Shown: positions 1 to 8,747, counted from the stretch's first letter. The stretch is DNA of 64,000 nucleotides from Virgibacillus proomii (GCF_018916875.1 NZ_JAHLNO010000001.1:1-64000), one strand, 5' to 3'. Program-made: numbers and translations. The notes: a model not told the origin generated them from the letters alone.

Positions 1-15
1 TAAACTGGTTCATAG

Positions 16-80
16 GGAAGACCTCTTTTCTAGGATTGGTTGTGGTGACTTAATTCTACCAAGAAAAGGTCTTCCTTTTT
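16..80 (+). terminator. Hairpin with T-run at the left edge
   Basis: The arms GGAAGACCTCTTTTC (from 16) and GAAAAGGTCTTCC (ending 75) pair across a loop of about 30 nt, and T residues follow. It looks like an intrinsic terminator for a gene to the left of the window. The long loop also allows the end of a mobile element. Confidence 0.4.
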
Positions 81-788
81 CGTCGTTTTATTCATTTACA
101 CAAAATATTTTATACTCTCATTCCAAATCAGGAACAAAAGGTTACAACAGAAAATAATAATAGCGGAAGTAGGTTTATTTTACTAAAAGATTTTAAAGTT
201 GTTAAAGGTTTCTTTACAAAAAGTAGATATTTGTTATTAATATTTCTACTTTTTAACATTTCAATGGTACTAGTGTTTTCTCTAGACTCCCAGGAAGCAA
301 CTTATATTAAAAATAACCTTCTTACATCTGAAAGAGATTATGGCTTATTGATGAGCTTAGCTGGTATTGGTTCAATAATTGGTTCAGTATTAAGTACCTA
401 TATACCTGAAAAATTTAGTATTAAACACTATCTAGGAATAGGTAGTTCTATTGGAGCGTCGGGATATGTAGCTTTTTATTCTTCGATAAATATCATAATG
501 GCTGGAATCAGTTTTATTATTTTAGGATTCTTTTTAGCTTACGCTTCAATTGGATATATAACTTTCTTTCAAAATAACGTCCCAAAAGAAACAATGGGTA
601 GGGTTGGAAGTATTGTGGCGCTATTACAAGGATGTTTTCAAATAATTATAACTCTAATAATAGGGTATTTTTCATTAATAATATCATTAAAAATAGTTAC
701 TATTTCATTTTCGTTAATTGCTTTGCTAATATCCATTTCTTTATACATAATAATAATAAGGAGAAATGAAAACAGCGTTCATTTTTAA
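54..788 (+). pseudogene. C-terminal half of an MFS transporter (5' truncated)
   Basis: The frame is open from 54 to 788, and the first usable start is the TTG at 231. It encodes about five or six hydrophobic membrane segments with the glycine-rich turns of the second half of a major facilitator superfamily transporter, for example GLLMSLAGIGSIIGS near residue 40 counted from 231 and a PKETMGRVGS loop near residue 125. A complete MFS protein has about 400 residues and twelve helices. Here the first six are missing, and the sequence before about 110 does not resemble a transporter. It is probably a non-functional remnant made by deletion or rearrangement next to the ISL3-type remnant downstream. 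The substrate cannot be told. Confidence 0.6.
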
Positions 789-851
789 TTTTGTTACACG
801 ATGGTTATTAAAAGTCGTCATCATTATAAATTAAAAGAATGGAGGAGCTTT

Positions 852-1202
852 ATGAAAGAACTAGTTAGCAAATTAGATACAATATTTTTACAAGTAAATA
901 ACTTAAAGGATTCTCTAGAATGGTACCAAAAAATATTTAACCTTGAAATTGATTTTCAAGAAGAGAATTACATTGTATTAAAAGTTGGTGAAACTCCATT
1001 AACTTTAATGGAAGCAAAAGATGTAACAACAAACAAAGTATCTCGCCCCATCTTCTACTTTTACTCAAAAAATATAGAAGATATTCATGGTATTGTTTCA
1101 AAGAATGCTAAGGATTGTACTAAAATTAAATTTGAAGATGGTGTCCACTTTTTCGAATTTAAAGATAACGTAGGAAACCCCTTAGGTGTATGCTCATATT
1201 AA
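852..1202 (+). CDS. VOC (glyoxalase/bleomycin resistance-like) family protein
   Basis: It is a 116-residue single-domain protein with the beta-alpha-beta-beta-beta pattern of the vicinal oxygen chelate fold. The opening stretch, with LDTIFLQVNNLKDSLEWYQK, is typical, and the end reads FFEFKDNVGNPLGVCSY. The ATG at 852 is chosen because GGAGGAGC lies just upstream. An in-frame ATG at 801 has no ribosome binding site and would add 17 unrelated residues. VOC proteins include glyoxalases, dioxygenases and antibiotic-binding proteins, and nothing here identifies the substrate. It lies in a decayed, transposon-scarred stretch, so recent acquisition is possible, but the gene itself is intact. Confidence 0.65.
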   Translation: MKELVSKLDTIFLQVNNLKDSLEWYQKIFNLEIDFQEENYIVLKVGETPLTLMEAKDVTTNKVSRPIFYFYSKNIEDIHGIVSKNAKDCTKIKFEDGVHFFEFKDNVGNPLGVCSY

Positions 1203-1371
1203 TCACCCTATTTAAAGTGGTTCTACAATATATGTTGGGGTTTAAGAAAATTTGTCCAGTAAAAAACACGCAAACTCCTATTTTTGTTACACTTTGCTTA
1301 AATCCAACAGAAAACAAAAAGGAGTTAGTGGAAATGCATTCTAACATATTATTGCCAGGTTTAGGCGTATG

Positions 1372-1743
1372 AAGCATGTGTTTCATAAGAAGTATGAAGA
1401 ATTGAGTGAAAAGCAGAACTGGTACTTGGATTATTATTTAAAACGATCGATTATTTACGACGAGCATATCGATTAAAAGAAGCGTATCGACCCAAATGCA
1501 AAGCTAGTCATGATTTCTTTTTGCCAGTTATGAAAGGTCTCTATGCCTTTTGAAATTCATGGATACCTGCGTCATAAAATTCGTATAAGCGATCTTTTAA
1601 CTAAACAACGGCTATGGGAAGGTATTAACAATCAAACCAAAGTTATAAAACGCAATGCATTTAGATTTCGATGCTTCGATAACTTTCGAATGAAAGTATT
1701 GTTACATCTTCAATACAAATATATTAATACACGAGTAGCATAA
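1372..1743 (+). pseudogene. ISL3-family transposase remnant
   Basis: One reading frame runs from 1372 to 1743 with stops at 1474 (TAA) and 1531 (TGA). Its first part reads KKYEELSEKQNWYLDYYL, and its last part has WEGINNQTKVIKRNAF followed by FDNFRMKVLL. This is the usual C-terminal signature of ISL3 (IS204/IS1001/IS1165) transposases, in which an E-G-x-N-N motif precedes a basic stretch. The catalytic N-terminal two thirds are absent. A short ATG-initiated piece just upstream (from 1334) might be the original N-terminus, joined by an internal deletion. It cannot encode an active enzyme. Confidence 0.65.
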
Positions 1744-2570
1744 ATAGGAGTGGGCTTTTAATTACCACCCCAATATTTAACTTAGAACCTAAAAAACTAG
1801 GGAGGAAATTTTAAAAAGTCAAGATAAACTATTGATTATTTATTACTAACCTTAGACCATAATTCAAGCTTCGATTATATGGTGTAAGCAAACAGAAAAC
1901 AATTTAAAAAAATCTATGTGGGAGGCGGTAATACATAATTATACAAAGCTATTTTATTTTGATGATTTTCCATAAACTGATTAGAAACCTTTGTGTTCTA
2001 TCGGTTTTTTTGCTTTCATCTGCTCCAGTGTTTACAAAAAGCAACTAATTCTAGTTACAGAAATTAGGTTAGTTTTGGACATATTTTGAGAAAATGTTAG
2101 TATCACGGCGTACGATACGAGAAATTAGTGATAAGAAAATAAACAAACAATTTCTATCTAAATTACTAGATTTTGTGTAGGTATTCCTGGTAATACGATG
2201 GACGGATACGAGCTATTTAGTTTATCTTACACCAGGTATCACATAGGCTGTTTTCATTTCAATAGACATGAATGTGACTGTTGCTAAAAAATACCTTAAC
2301 GGAAAAAGAATGAGATCCCCCAATTGTATTGTTACCATGTACCTTGATTATGCGGATAACCAAGTTGAAAGAATCAACCAATGTATGTAAAAGATTGAGA
2401 ACACGTAAAATGCATTTTTCATGTTATACGAGAAAGATATTCTTGAAAATATTGGAAAGGGATGTAACCGTCAGTTAAATGTTACAGTTTTCGATAATTA
2501 ATTTGTTTAGAATAAACATAGCAAAAAAGATTATTTTCAAGTAAATAGCCGGGAGTTTAGGCAAAAAAGA
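1744..2570. other. Non-coding or decayed stretch
   Basis: There is no plausible coding region in about 830 bp. Short open stretches, for example around 2270-2390, are broken by stops and are not recognisable. It probably continues the decayed zone that starts at the left edge. Confidence 0.5.
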
Positions 2571-2606
2571 AACAAGCTAACCCTTGAAAAGTCAGCTTGT
2601 TTTACT
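2571..2606. terminator. Hairpin AACAAGCT...AGCTTGTT
   Basis: The arms AACAAGCT (2571) and AGCTTGTT (ending about 2600) surround a loop of about 15 nt, with A/T-rich flanks on both sides. It could terminate transcription in either direction. Confidence 0.35.
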
Positions 2607-2612
2607 TAAGTT

Positions 2613-2684
2613 GGCACCTAAATGCCCGATTCGTTCACCTAACATTCAAGGAGAAAAGCACTCCTTGAATGAAGTTTCACTTTA
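2613..2684 (+). repeat. Family B repeat, right part
   Basis: It starts at GGCACCTAAATGCCCGATTC and keeps the right-hand hairpin CATTCAAGGAG...CTCCTTGAATG and the terminal GAAGTTTCAC followed by TTTA. The left half of the element is missing. The terminal TTTAT directly abuts the stop codon of the yqgW-like gene, which is encoded on the opposite strand. Confidence 0.75.
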
Positions 2685-2685
2685 T

Positions 2686-2856
2686 CTATCCTTTTAATTC
2701 TGAAATGATTGTTGCAATTGCGAAAAAACCAAATGCTAAAGCGGTAATTGCCGAAAATGCAATTGCTAAGAAATTTTTGAATTTAAGTTGACGTACGATA
2801 GATACAACTGCTAGTATAGCTACTAATAAAAATAATACCCCTAAGACGATATGCAT
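2686..2856 (-). CDS. yqgW: DUF2759 small membrane protein, YqgW-like
   Basis: It encodes 56 residues in two hydrophobic segments, about 2-20 and 30-52, separated by a short basic turn (VRQLKFKN). Size, topology and position next to yqgX and yqgY match B. subtilis YqgW. The start at 2856 is preceded on the minus strand by GGGAGGATC. The function of the family is unknown. The stop codon lies directly beside the end of a family B repeat, so the 3' untranslated region is formed by that repeat. Confidence 0.75.
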   Translation of the reverse strand: MHIVLGVLFLLVAILAVVSIVRQLKFKNFLAIAFSAITALAFGFFAIATIISELKG

Positions 2857-3019
2857 AAAACTGATCCTCCCTTATACTTCCTAATTTGCTAATCTTGCTA
2901 TAGGAAATCCATTTGTATTATTATGTAACTAGTCCGATTATATAACTTATTCTATAGTATTATATGCAGTTTGTCGAGGTAAATCAAGGATTTACATTTG
3001 AATGAGAGGAGAAAAGTAA

Positions 3020-3643
3020 TTGAATATTGAAACTATGTCCTTAGGTCCATTAGGAACAAATTGTTATGTTGTACATGGAACAAAAGAAGCTTTGATTTTT
3101 GATCCAGGTGGTGAAGCTGATAAAGTAAAGGAGTTTCTTACTAAACACGAACTAACACCAATAGCTATTTTATTAACACATGCACATTTTGATCATATTG
3201 GTGCGGTAGATGAGTTGAGAAAGGCCTATCAGATTGATGTTTATCTTCATGAAGCAGAAGCAAGCTGGTTAGAGGATCCGCAAAAAAATGGTTCTTTATT
3301 ATTCATGCAACAACAAGTACAGACAGAGCAACCGGACAGATTATTAGTACCTAAAAAAATGACCATCGGTGAATTTTCGATTGAGGTGATCCACACGCCT
3401 GGTCATTCTCCTGGCAGTGTTAGTTTTATCTTCCATGATGATAAGTTTGTTATTAGTGGTGATGTTTTATTTTATCAAGGAATCGGACGTACAGATCTTC
3501 CAGGTGGTAACTATGCTCAATTAGAAAAATCAGTCACAACTTCTTTATACACATTAGATGATAATTATACCGTTTTTCCTGGTCATGGACCGAAAACGAA
3601 TATCGGATTTGAAAAGATAAACAACCCTTTCTTTACACTGTGA
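3020..3643 (+). CDS. yqgX: MBL-fold hydrolase YqgX (glyoxalase II-like)
   Basis: It is a 207-residue metallo-beta-lactamase fold protein. The metal-binding motif THAHFDHIG lies near residue 55, with further histidines in TPGHSPGS (about 125) and FPGHGP (about 190) and an aspartate in ISGDVLF (about 150), so the full binuclear site is present. The family hydrolyses thioesters such as hydroxyacyl-glutathione or bacillithiol conjugates. YqgX of B. subtilis is the closest relative by position. Translation starts at TTG 3020 behind GAGAGGAG. It converges with yqgY on a shared terminator. Confidence 0.88.
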   Translation: MNIETMSLGPLGTNCYVVHGTKEALIFDPGGEADKVKEFLTKHELTPIAILLTHAHFDHIGAVDELRKAYQIDVYLHEAEASWLEDPQKNGSLLFMQQQVQTEQPDRLLVPKKMTIGEFSIEVIHTPGHSPGSVSFIFHDDKFVISGDVLFYQGIGRTDLPGGNYAQLEKSVTTSLYTLDDNYTVFPGHGPKTNIGFEKINNPFFTL

Positions 3644-3667
3644 TTGAAGCTTGTAAAATTCAAAAAC

Positions 3668-3704
3668 AAAACCCTGCTATTCAACATATGTAAGCAGGGT
3701 TTTA
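3668..3704. terminator. Bidirectional terminator between yqgX and yqgY
   Basis: The arms AAAACCCTGCT and AGCAGGGTTTT form a perfect 11-bp stem with A/T runs on both sides. It serves the convergent genes yqgX (+) and yqgY (-). Confidence 0.85.
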
Positions 3705-3709
3705 GGATG

Positions 3710-3952
3710 TTAATTTCCGAATCCAGGTACAAGTATAAATTCCGAATACCATGTAAACCCAATAAAGAAAATGGTACAATAAGCTCCGAATAAATACATA
3801 TACATTCGTTCAGATAGTTTCAAATAACCTAATGTTAAGAAAAAAGCCGTTTGAACAAGAAATAAAACTGCAGTTTTTTGCATATCGCCCACATAGAACA
3901 TCACTGTAAATATCCCTGTCCAAAAGGCTAACCCACGAAACACTCGATCCAT
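3710..3952 (-). CDS. yqgY: DUF2626 membrane protein YqgY
   Basis: The protein has 80 residues and three hydrophobic segments (about 8-22, 27-45 and 50-68). It begins MDRVFRGLAFWTG and ends with a short polar tail, FILVPGFGN. Length and neighbourhood match B. subtilis YqgY (DUF2626), a protein of unknown function conserved in Bacillaceae. The start at 3952 has a strong AAAGGAGGGGGA site upstream on the minus strand. It appears to be a single-gene unit ending in the terminator shared with yqgX. Confidence 0.8.
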   Translation of the reverse strand: MDRVFRGLAFWTGIFTVMFYVGDMQKTAVLFLVQTAFFLTLGYLKLSERMYMYLFGAYCTIFFIGFTWYSEFILVPGFGN

Positions 3953-4145
3953 GTTATCCCCCTCCTTTTGGTAACCTTATCATAGACATTATAAACGAGG
4001 AAAATAAACTTGTAAATGAAAGTAATAAATCAAAAACATTGTATGGATCATTAGAATGTAGTTTTTGCTAAAAAAGTAATATTAGTCATAAATATATTGA
4101 GAGTGGCTTATAGAAGCTAACGGACCATGGAAATCGCTGTCATTT

Positions 4146-4525
4146 AACCCATCTAAGGTTCTATAAGACTCCCACTTTAAGAGTGATAGAGAATACAAAA
4201 AAGTCAAGTGGGAGATAACGGCACCTAAATGCCCGGTTCGTTCGGGTCGACAGTTCAGGGAGGACTACAACAGCGATACATTGCACGAAGAAAAAGTGCT
4301 TTCCTTTTTCAAGGACAGGGAAAGCTTCTTGACTAAGCATTGCGATTTTTCAAGGATAGGGAGGACTACAACAGCGAACATCGCACGAAGAAAAAGTGCT
4401 TTTCCTTTTTCAAGGACAAGAGGGACTACGACATCGATACATCGTGATTTTTCAAGAACGCCCGAGATTTTAGCCATTGTTCGTAGGGGGTGAAGGAAAT
4501 TTCCACTGAATGAAGTTTCACTCTA
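4146..4525 (+). repeat. Family B element carrying degenerate D units
   Basis: The left arm begins at ACCCATCTAAGG and includes CTCCCACTT, pairing with AAGTGGGAG near 4206, followed by CGGCACCTAAATGCCCGGTT. The middle (about 4255-4460) holds two or three degenerate copies of family D, with GCACGAAGAAAAAGTGC hairpins and TTTTTCAAGGACA. The right end is GAATGAAGTTTCAC plus TCTA. The flanking DNA (3953-4145 and 4526-4563) shows no gene. Confidence 0.75.
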
Positions 4526-4563
4526 TTCGTTTTTTTGAACAACCACTATAACTTGTTGGTCAG

Positions 4564-4953
4564 TTAATAACTAATTATCTCAGCTTCTTTATTTATATTC
4601 ATAAAACCTATCTGTTGGAATTTTGATTGTTCATCAAGCGTGACAGTAAACAATAGCCGATAACTATGTTCATCTAATCGAGTTATACGAACGGTCACCT
4701 CTCCTTGTGGCAGAGTGAAGGTTTCCTTGTCCAATTGTTCATTTTCTAATAGTTTTCGTTTCAATTTTTCTCTAGCTATTTGAATTAGTGTTTCCATTGT
4801 AACTTGGTCAATTTGGTTCTTTGTTATAGCTAAATTATTGTGATAATGGTGAATATTAGATGACATCAATACAATGACTAATGAAATAATGATTAAAACT
4901 AATGGCAACATAAAACCATGTTGGTTATTGGTAAAAAATAATTTCTTTTTCAA
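4564..4953 (-). CDS. comGG: Competence pseudopilin-like protein ComGG
   Basis: This is the last gene of the comG operon and encodes about 129 residues. A short basic N-terminus is followed by a type IV pilin-like hydrophobic helix (GFMLPLVLIIISLVIVLMSS). ComGG is a minor pseudopilin that helps assemble the ComGC transformation pilus at the cell membrane. TTG 4953 is preferred because AGAAGGTG precedes it. An upstream GTG at 4962 is inside that ribosome binding site. The gene overlaps comGF, which implies translational coupling. Sequence conservation in the family is low, so the call rests partly on position. Confidence 0.78.
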   Translation of the reverse strand: MKKKLFFTNNQHGFMLPLVLIIISLVIVLMSSNIHHYHNNLAITKNQIDQVTMETLIQIAREKLKRKLLENEQLDKETFTLPQGEVTVRITRLDEHSYRLLFTVTLDEQSKFQQIGFMNINKEAEIISY

Positions 4954-5386
4954 ATTGTTCACCTTCTATCGTTGTGACCATTAATTGAATCCCATAAGGA
5001 AGTGAAATAAATTGTAAATGTTGTATATCTCGCAAGTATATTTCATGCCCCTTGCCATCCACTTGTCTACGTATAAGCTGTTGATACAGTTCGAACGAGG
5101 CGGTTGCTCCATCTTTTGTTGTTAGCTTTAATTTATTGGGATAAACTTGTAGTTGTTTCGCTTGAATGACTTCATTTCGCATAAATAAGAAAAACTGACC
5201 GACAGATAATTCTGATTGATCGCTTCTTTCTGTCACTACTTGAATTAAGTAGCTAAGGAAAGGTAAGCTGATTACTAATATCCCCATCATAAGCAAGGTT
5301 GTAATAAAGGTGAATCCTTCTTCATTATGGAAGGCCATATAAACAAATTTTTTCTTGTCGCTGCTTTGCATTTTTCCAATACGCAC
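4925..5386 (-). CDS. comGF: Competence protein ComGF
   Basis: It encodes up to 153 residues. A pilin-like segment (EEGFTFITTLLMMGILVISL) lies near residues 22-41, and a soluble domain follows with the family's typical end, IQLMVTTIEGEQFEKEIIF. ComGF is a membrane protein needed for assembly of the competence pseudopilus. The start is uncertain: GTG 5386 is given, while ATG 5371 is an alternative. It overlaps both comGE and comGG, as in a tightly coupled operon. Confidence 0.8.
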   Translation of the reverse strand: MRIGKMQSSDKKKFVYMAFHNEEGFTFITTLLMMGILVISLPFLSYLIQVVTERSDQSELSVGQFFLFMRNEVIQAKQLQVYPNKLKLTTKDGATASFELYQQLIRRQVDGKGHEIYLRDIQHLQFISLPYGIQLMVTTIEGEQFEKEIIFYQ

Positions 5387-5660
5387 ATCCTTTCAGGTAT
5401 TCTTTTTCAGTGGAGATAGTAATTTCAACAGGTAATGTGTTTACCTTTATTTGGTATCTATTACGTTTAAGCCTTGTTGTCTGCCAAATAAATGGCTGTA
5501 ATTGATCATGTAGTTCAAAAGTAACCATACGCCGATCGCTTAATATTTGCTTTTCTGTTTGCAAAAGAGATACAGCAGGGACAAAAAGGCCGATAAAGGT
5601 TAGTAAAATACTCGTGGCAACAATTACTTCTATTAGGGTGAAGCCATTATTTTTCTTCAA
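5325..5660 (-). CDS. comGE: Competence pseudopilin ComGE
   Basis: The protein has 111 residues and a clear prepilin motif, KKNNGFTLIEV, at the N-terminus. Cleavage before F by ComC prepilin peptidase leaves the invariant glutamate at +5, then a hydrophobic helix to about residue 28. The length matches B. subtilis ComGE. TTG 5660 is chosen because AGGCAGG precedes it. A longer open frame upstream lies inside comGD. ComGE is a minor pseudopilin of the transformation machinery. Confidence 0.82.
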   Translation of the reverse strand: MKKNNGFTLIEVIVATSILLTFIGLFVPAVSLLQTEKQILSDRRMVTFELHDQLQPFIWQTTRLKRNRYQIKVNTLPVEITISTEKEYLKGCAYWKNAKQRQEKICLYGLP

Positions 5661-6102
5661 CGCGAAACCTGCCTTTACCGAATGCGAAAATAATTTTATA
5701 TCGCTTTGAGGGGGAAGAGATGAAAAATGAACGTGGATTTTTAAAATTACCATTAGCTTCAAATTCAATGATCCTTGATGTCGTACTATTAATGCTGAAG
5801 CCTTCAGGTAAATCAACTTCCTTAATAATACGTGCAGATTGTAGAATGTAATAACGTGTTTCAGACAAGAGAATAGAAATGCCACTTGGTGTTGTAGCTG
5901 CCAAGTGTTGGACCATCATAACATCAGACTCTAATTTACGAATAACACTTGCACTCTCCACATTGTATAAAGCTGATAGAATAGGCGGAGTGCTTAAACT
6001 TATTAAGATCATAAAAATACTTAATACAATTAACATTTCGACTAAAGTAAACCCCTGCTTATCTTTAGTTGGGTACACGAACTTTTCCTGATTCTCTATC
6101 AT
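5647..6102 (-). CDS. comGD: Competence pseudopilin ComGD
   Basis: It encodes 151 residues with the prepilin processing site KDKQGFTLVEMLIVLSIFMI near residues 13-32, followed by a globular pilin-like domain. ComGD is a minor pseudopilin processed by ComC and needed for DNA binding and uptake. It overlaps comGC by about 38 nt and comGE by 14 nt. The first 12 residues before the motif are unusually long for a leader, so a start a little downstream is possible. Confidence 0.83.
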   Translation of the reverse strand: MIENQEKFVYPTKDKQGFTLVEMLIVLSIFMILISLSTPPILSALYNVESASVIRKLESDVMMVQHLAATTPSGISILLSETRYYILQSARIIKEVDLPEGFSINSTTSRIIEFEANGNFKNPRSFFISSPSKRYKIIFAFGKGRFRVEEK

Positions 6103-6373
6103 ATACTAACTCCTTATTCCCATTACATGTTTTTTGTTCTTCGTTCAGATACTCGGGTATCATTGCGTTTAAACTGCTAGGATAGCGATTCTTTTCAGCA
6201 TGATACGTGTCTACCTGCGCTTGTACTACTGATACGAGAGCATCACAGCCTTTATGATTTACTTCTTTACTTCGCTTTCCTAGGTTTGGAATAATAAGAA
6301 TAATTAGCACGGATATAATCATAAGCACAATTAACATCTCAATCAACGTAAAAGCGTCATTTTTTTTCAACAT
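6065..6373 (-). CDS. comGC: Major competence pilin ComGC
   Basis: It has 102 residues, the usual length. The class 3 prepilin signal KKNDAFTLIEMLIVLMIISV sits at the start. Two cysteines (in HKGCDAL and EQKTCNGN) match the intramolecular disulfide described for B. subtilis ComGC. This is the structural subunit of the transformation pilus that captures DNA outside the cell. It lies between comGB and comGD. Confidence 0.92.
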   Translation of the reverse strand: MLKKNDAFTLIEMLIVLMIISVLIILIIPNLGKRSKEVNHKGCDALVSVVQAQVDTYHAEKNRYPSSLNAMIPEYLNEEQKTCNGNKELVYDRESGKVRVPN

Positions 6374-6386
6374 TGCAATGTCTCCT

Positions 6387-7439
6387 TTAGATCGTTTTAA
6401 TCAATTGAAACATCGGCCACATCAGTGTCAAGTAAATAAATAAAACAAAGCAGCCAATAATAATAAAAAAAACGGGTTGAATATATGTCATCATGCGGAC
6501 TATTTTTCGTTCTGTTTCTTCCATAAGTACTTCAGCATAAACCATTAAATCCATTTCAAGTGTTTCCGTATTATTGTTTTTTTGGAATATGTCTGTAAGT
6601 GGCTTTTCTAAAAAACGGAATTGCGAAAGTAACGTAGAGAGATGTCGCCCTTCTGATAGTTGATTGATCATTAATGATGAATAATAGGAAATGATTGGCT
6701 GTTTTTTTTGCTTCGCCATCTGTTCCAGGATATCTTTAAAGGAAAGACCCGTTTTAATCAATGTGCTAAATTGGCTGGCAAACATGAAGGAAGTTTGCAA
6801 TCTTAAATAACTGCGATAAAAAGGTATACGTTCGTATAACTGTATTTGTTTATCCATTTCCAGTCGATGTCGATGAATTTTCCAAAAAACGGAAATGACG
6901 AATATAACCAGCAGAAGAACAATTAATAAAACTCCTAATAAGTCAATAATCCATAAAGAAACGACAAGTATTGGAGAAGACCCGGGTGTCCCTTTATAAA
7001 GCTCAATAAATGAAGGGATAACAATTTGCTTTAACACAAATAGGATAGGTACAAAAATAATGAACAGAATGATTGGATAGCGAATAACATGTTTAAATTT
7101 ACGTATATATGTTTGGCGTCGTTCAAACATGTCGCAGCAGCGTTTTATATTTTCCTGCAGATTTTGATTAGATTTCGTAAAAGAGAGGTAACCGGTAATC
7201 GAGGGGTGAAACGAGGTTAATTGCAGCGCTTGATCTAATGATTTTCCATAAGTTAGTATGTTGATGATTTCTTTAGCCGAATAACGGAGCTGCTTATCCC
7301 AGCTAATTACTTCAAGTGCTTCTATCAGCGGGTATCCAGTTTCTAAAAGTCGATTTAGTCGTTTAAGCAAACGTAATTGCTCATCTTCAGTTAATTTATT
7401 CTTGGAGGTCAAGAAATGTTTCTTTAGTAATGAAGCCAT
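6387..7439 (-). CDS. comGB: Polytopic membrane assembly protein ComGB
   Basis: It encodes about 350 residues of the GspF/PilC type: two soluble repeats of about 110 residues and hydrophobic segments near 130-150, 160-190 and 325-345. It is the inner-membrane platform on which the ATPase ComGA drives pilus assembly. ATG 7439 is preferred, preceded by GAAGGCG on the minus strand. A TTG two codons earlier is possible. The start lies inside comGA, so the two genes overlap by about 44 nt and are probably translationally coupled. Confidence 0.88.
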   Translation of the reverse strand: MASLLKKHFLTSKNKLTEDEQLRLLKRLNRLLETGYPLIEALEVISWDKQLRYSAKEIINILTYGKSLDQALQLTSFHPSITGYLSFTKSNQNLQENIKRCCDMFERRQTYIRKFKHVIRYPIILFIIFVPILFVLKQIVIPSFIELYKGTPGSSPILVVSLWIIDLLGVLLIVLLLVIFVISVFWKIHRHRLEMDKQIQLYERIPFYRSYLRLQTSFMFASQFSTLIKTGLSFKDILEQMAKQKKQPIISYYSSLMINQLSEGRHLSTLLSQFRFLEKPLTDIFQKNNNTETLEMDLMVYAEVLMEETERKIVRMMTYIQPVFFIIIGCFVLFIYLTLMWPMFQLIKTI

Positions 7440-8412
7440 AAGCAAACGCCTTCTTTCGTAAATGAGTAAAGGAATGATATTTTTTGATTTGCCAATTTAC
7501 ATCCTTTTGGAAATAAGTGGAAAGTAATGACTCATCTAATAACTCCAGTATAGCGGCTCGTTTAAGCCCATGCTTTACGGTTTCAAACGGAATTAATTGA
7601 ATAGAAGCAATGGCAATTAATGCTTGTTGCAGATCAGTCATCATTAATCCAAGACTTTTTAATCGATATAATGTCCCTAATGCATGAGAAGCATGGATTG
7701 TGCTCAAGACAAGATGTCCTGATAAGGAAGCTTCAAGTGCAAATTTAGCTGTCGGGGAGTCGCGAATTTCACCAACCATAATAATATCGGGATCGTGCCT
7801 AAGTGCTGCTTTAAAACCGGATTGATAAGTGATTCCTGCTTTTTCGTTTATTTGGACCTGTAAAACCTGTTCAAGATCTTTTTCAATGGGGTCTTCTAAT
7901 GTAATAGTTTGAAAAGATTTCTGTCGTTGTAAAGCATGAAGAATTGCATATAACATGGTTGTCTTTCCACTTCCAGTTGGTCCATTAATCAAAATTAAGC
8001 CAGATCGTCTTGTGATCCATGATAATAAGTGATGAAGTTGATTGGGAAATAAAAAAAGTTGGTGAAGAGAAAGCCCTTCTTGTTGAGGAAGTATTCGGAT
8101 TGCCAAGCTTTCCATTTGCTTAACAGGTAAGGTGGACAAGCGAAGATCGAAGAATTGATCTGCAAATTGAAACGTAATAGTGCCATTTTGCGGTTTTCTT
8201 GTTTCCCCAATATCCATTGCAGATGTAAATTTGTAAAATGTCAACAAAAGTTGATAAGTAGAGGTGGGAATAGTTTTATAAAAAATTCGGTTCCCTTGGA
8301 TTCGTAAATAAATATCCGTTTGTTTGGACAAAGGGGAGAAATGAATGTCGGAAGCGTCTTGACCAATTGCATACTGAAGGATTTTTTTCGACATAGTTTC
8401 TGCGGGATTCAA
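7396..8412 (-). CDS. comGA: Competence pilus assembly ATPase ComGA
   Basis: It is a GspE/PilB-type traffic ATPase of about 338 residues. The Walker A motif GPTGSGKTTMLYA lies near residue 140, the aspartate box TLEDPIE near 168 and Walker B IIMVGEIRDSPTA near 210. A histidine box (LVLSTIHASHALGT) lies near 235. TTG 8412 is chosen as the start because a near-perfect AAAGGAGGTGA lies 9 nt upstream, while the longer open frame begins without a ribosome site. ATG 8394 is another candidate. The A-run/T-run DNA at 8460-8500 could hold ComK boxes, but no clean pair of AAAA-N5-TTTT boxes is seen. Confidence 0.92.
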   Translation of the reverse strand: MNPAETMSKKILQYAIGQDASDIHFSPLSKQTDIYLRIQGNRIFYKTIPTSTYQLLLTFYKFTSAMDIGETRKPQNGTITFQFADQFFDLRLSTLPVKQMESLAIRILPQQEGLSLHQLFLFPNQLHHLLSWITRRSGLILINGPTGSGKTTMLYAILHALQRQKSFQTITLEDPIEKDLEQVLQVQINEKAGITYQSGFKAALRHDPDIIMVGEIRDSPTAKFALEASLSGHLVLSTIHASHALGTLYRLKSLGLMMTDLQQALIAIASIQLIPFETVKHGLKRAAILELLDESLLSTYFQKDVNWQIKKYHSFTHLRKKAFAYGFITKETFLDLQE

Positions 8413-8555
8413 AAACGATTTCACCTCCTTTATTTGCTTAATCTGTATATTCGACAAGAAAATATAAAACCCTTCTTTTTTTAAAAACTTTTTTGTTATA
8501 GGGCTTTTTTGTTTGGTAAAGCTAATAGTAAACTGTTCGATAAAGGAGGGGTAGG

Positions 8556-8747
8556 ATGTCAACAAAGGATTATATTGAATTTGTTACGATGCAAATAGTG
8601 ACTTATTTAGATTTGCCTGCTGAAGAAAAAAAGCAGCGTCGACAGAAAAAACGAATCCCTAATACAGCCTATATCCATCATTGGTTTGGTATTTTACCAT
8701 TTTCGTTTCGCATCATGCTTCATAAATACAAAAAGCAGGCACGGTAA
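8556..8747 (+). CDS. yqzE: YqzE family protein
   Basis: It encodes 63 residues: an acidic/amphipathic start, a very basic centre (EEKKQRRQKKRIP) and the ending HHWFGILPFSFRIMLHKYKK typical of the YqzE family. AAAGGAGGGG precedes the ATG. In B. subtilis yqzE lies at the comG locus, to my knowledge downstream of comGG in the same direction. Here it is divergent from comGA, with about 140 bp between the two starts. Its function is unknown. Confidence 0.78.
   Translation: MSTKDYIEFVTMQIVTYLDLPAEEKKQRRQKKRIPNTAYIHHWFGILPFSFRIMLHKYKKQAR

Noticed and set aside
1190-1372. Open frame of 60 codons before the transposase relic
   Set aside because: It is partly inside the VOC gene end and partly in IS-derived DNA. 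Only the last dozen codons may belong to the old transposase start.
4265-4493. Opposite-strand pair of 70-codon frames
   Set aside because: Both lie in degenerate D units. A frame on each strand is expected from inverted repeats.
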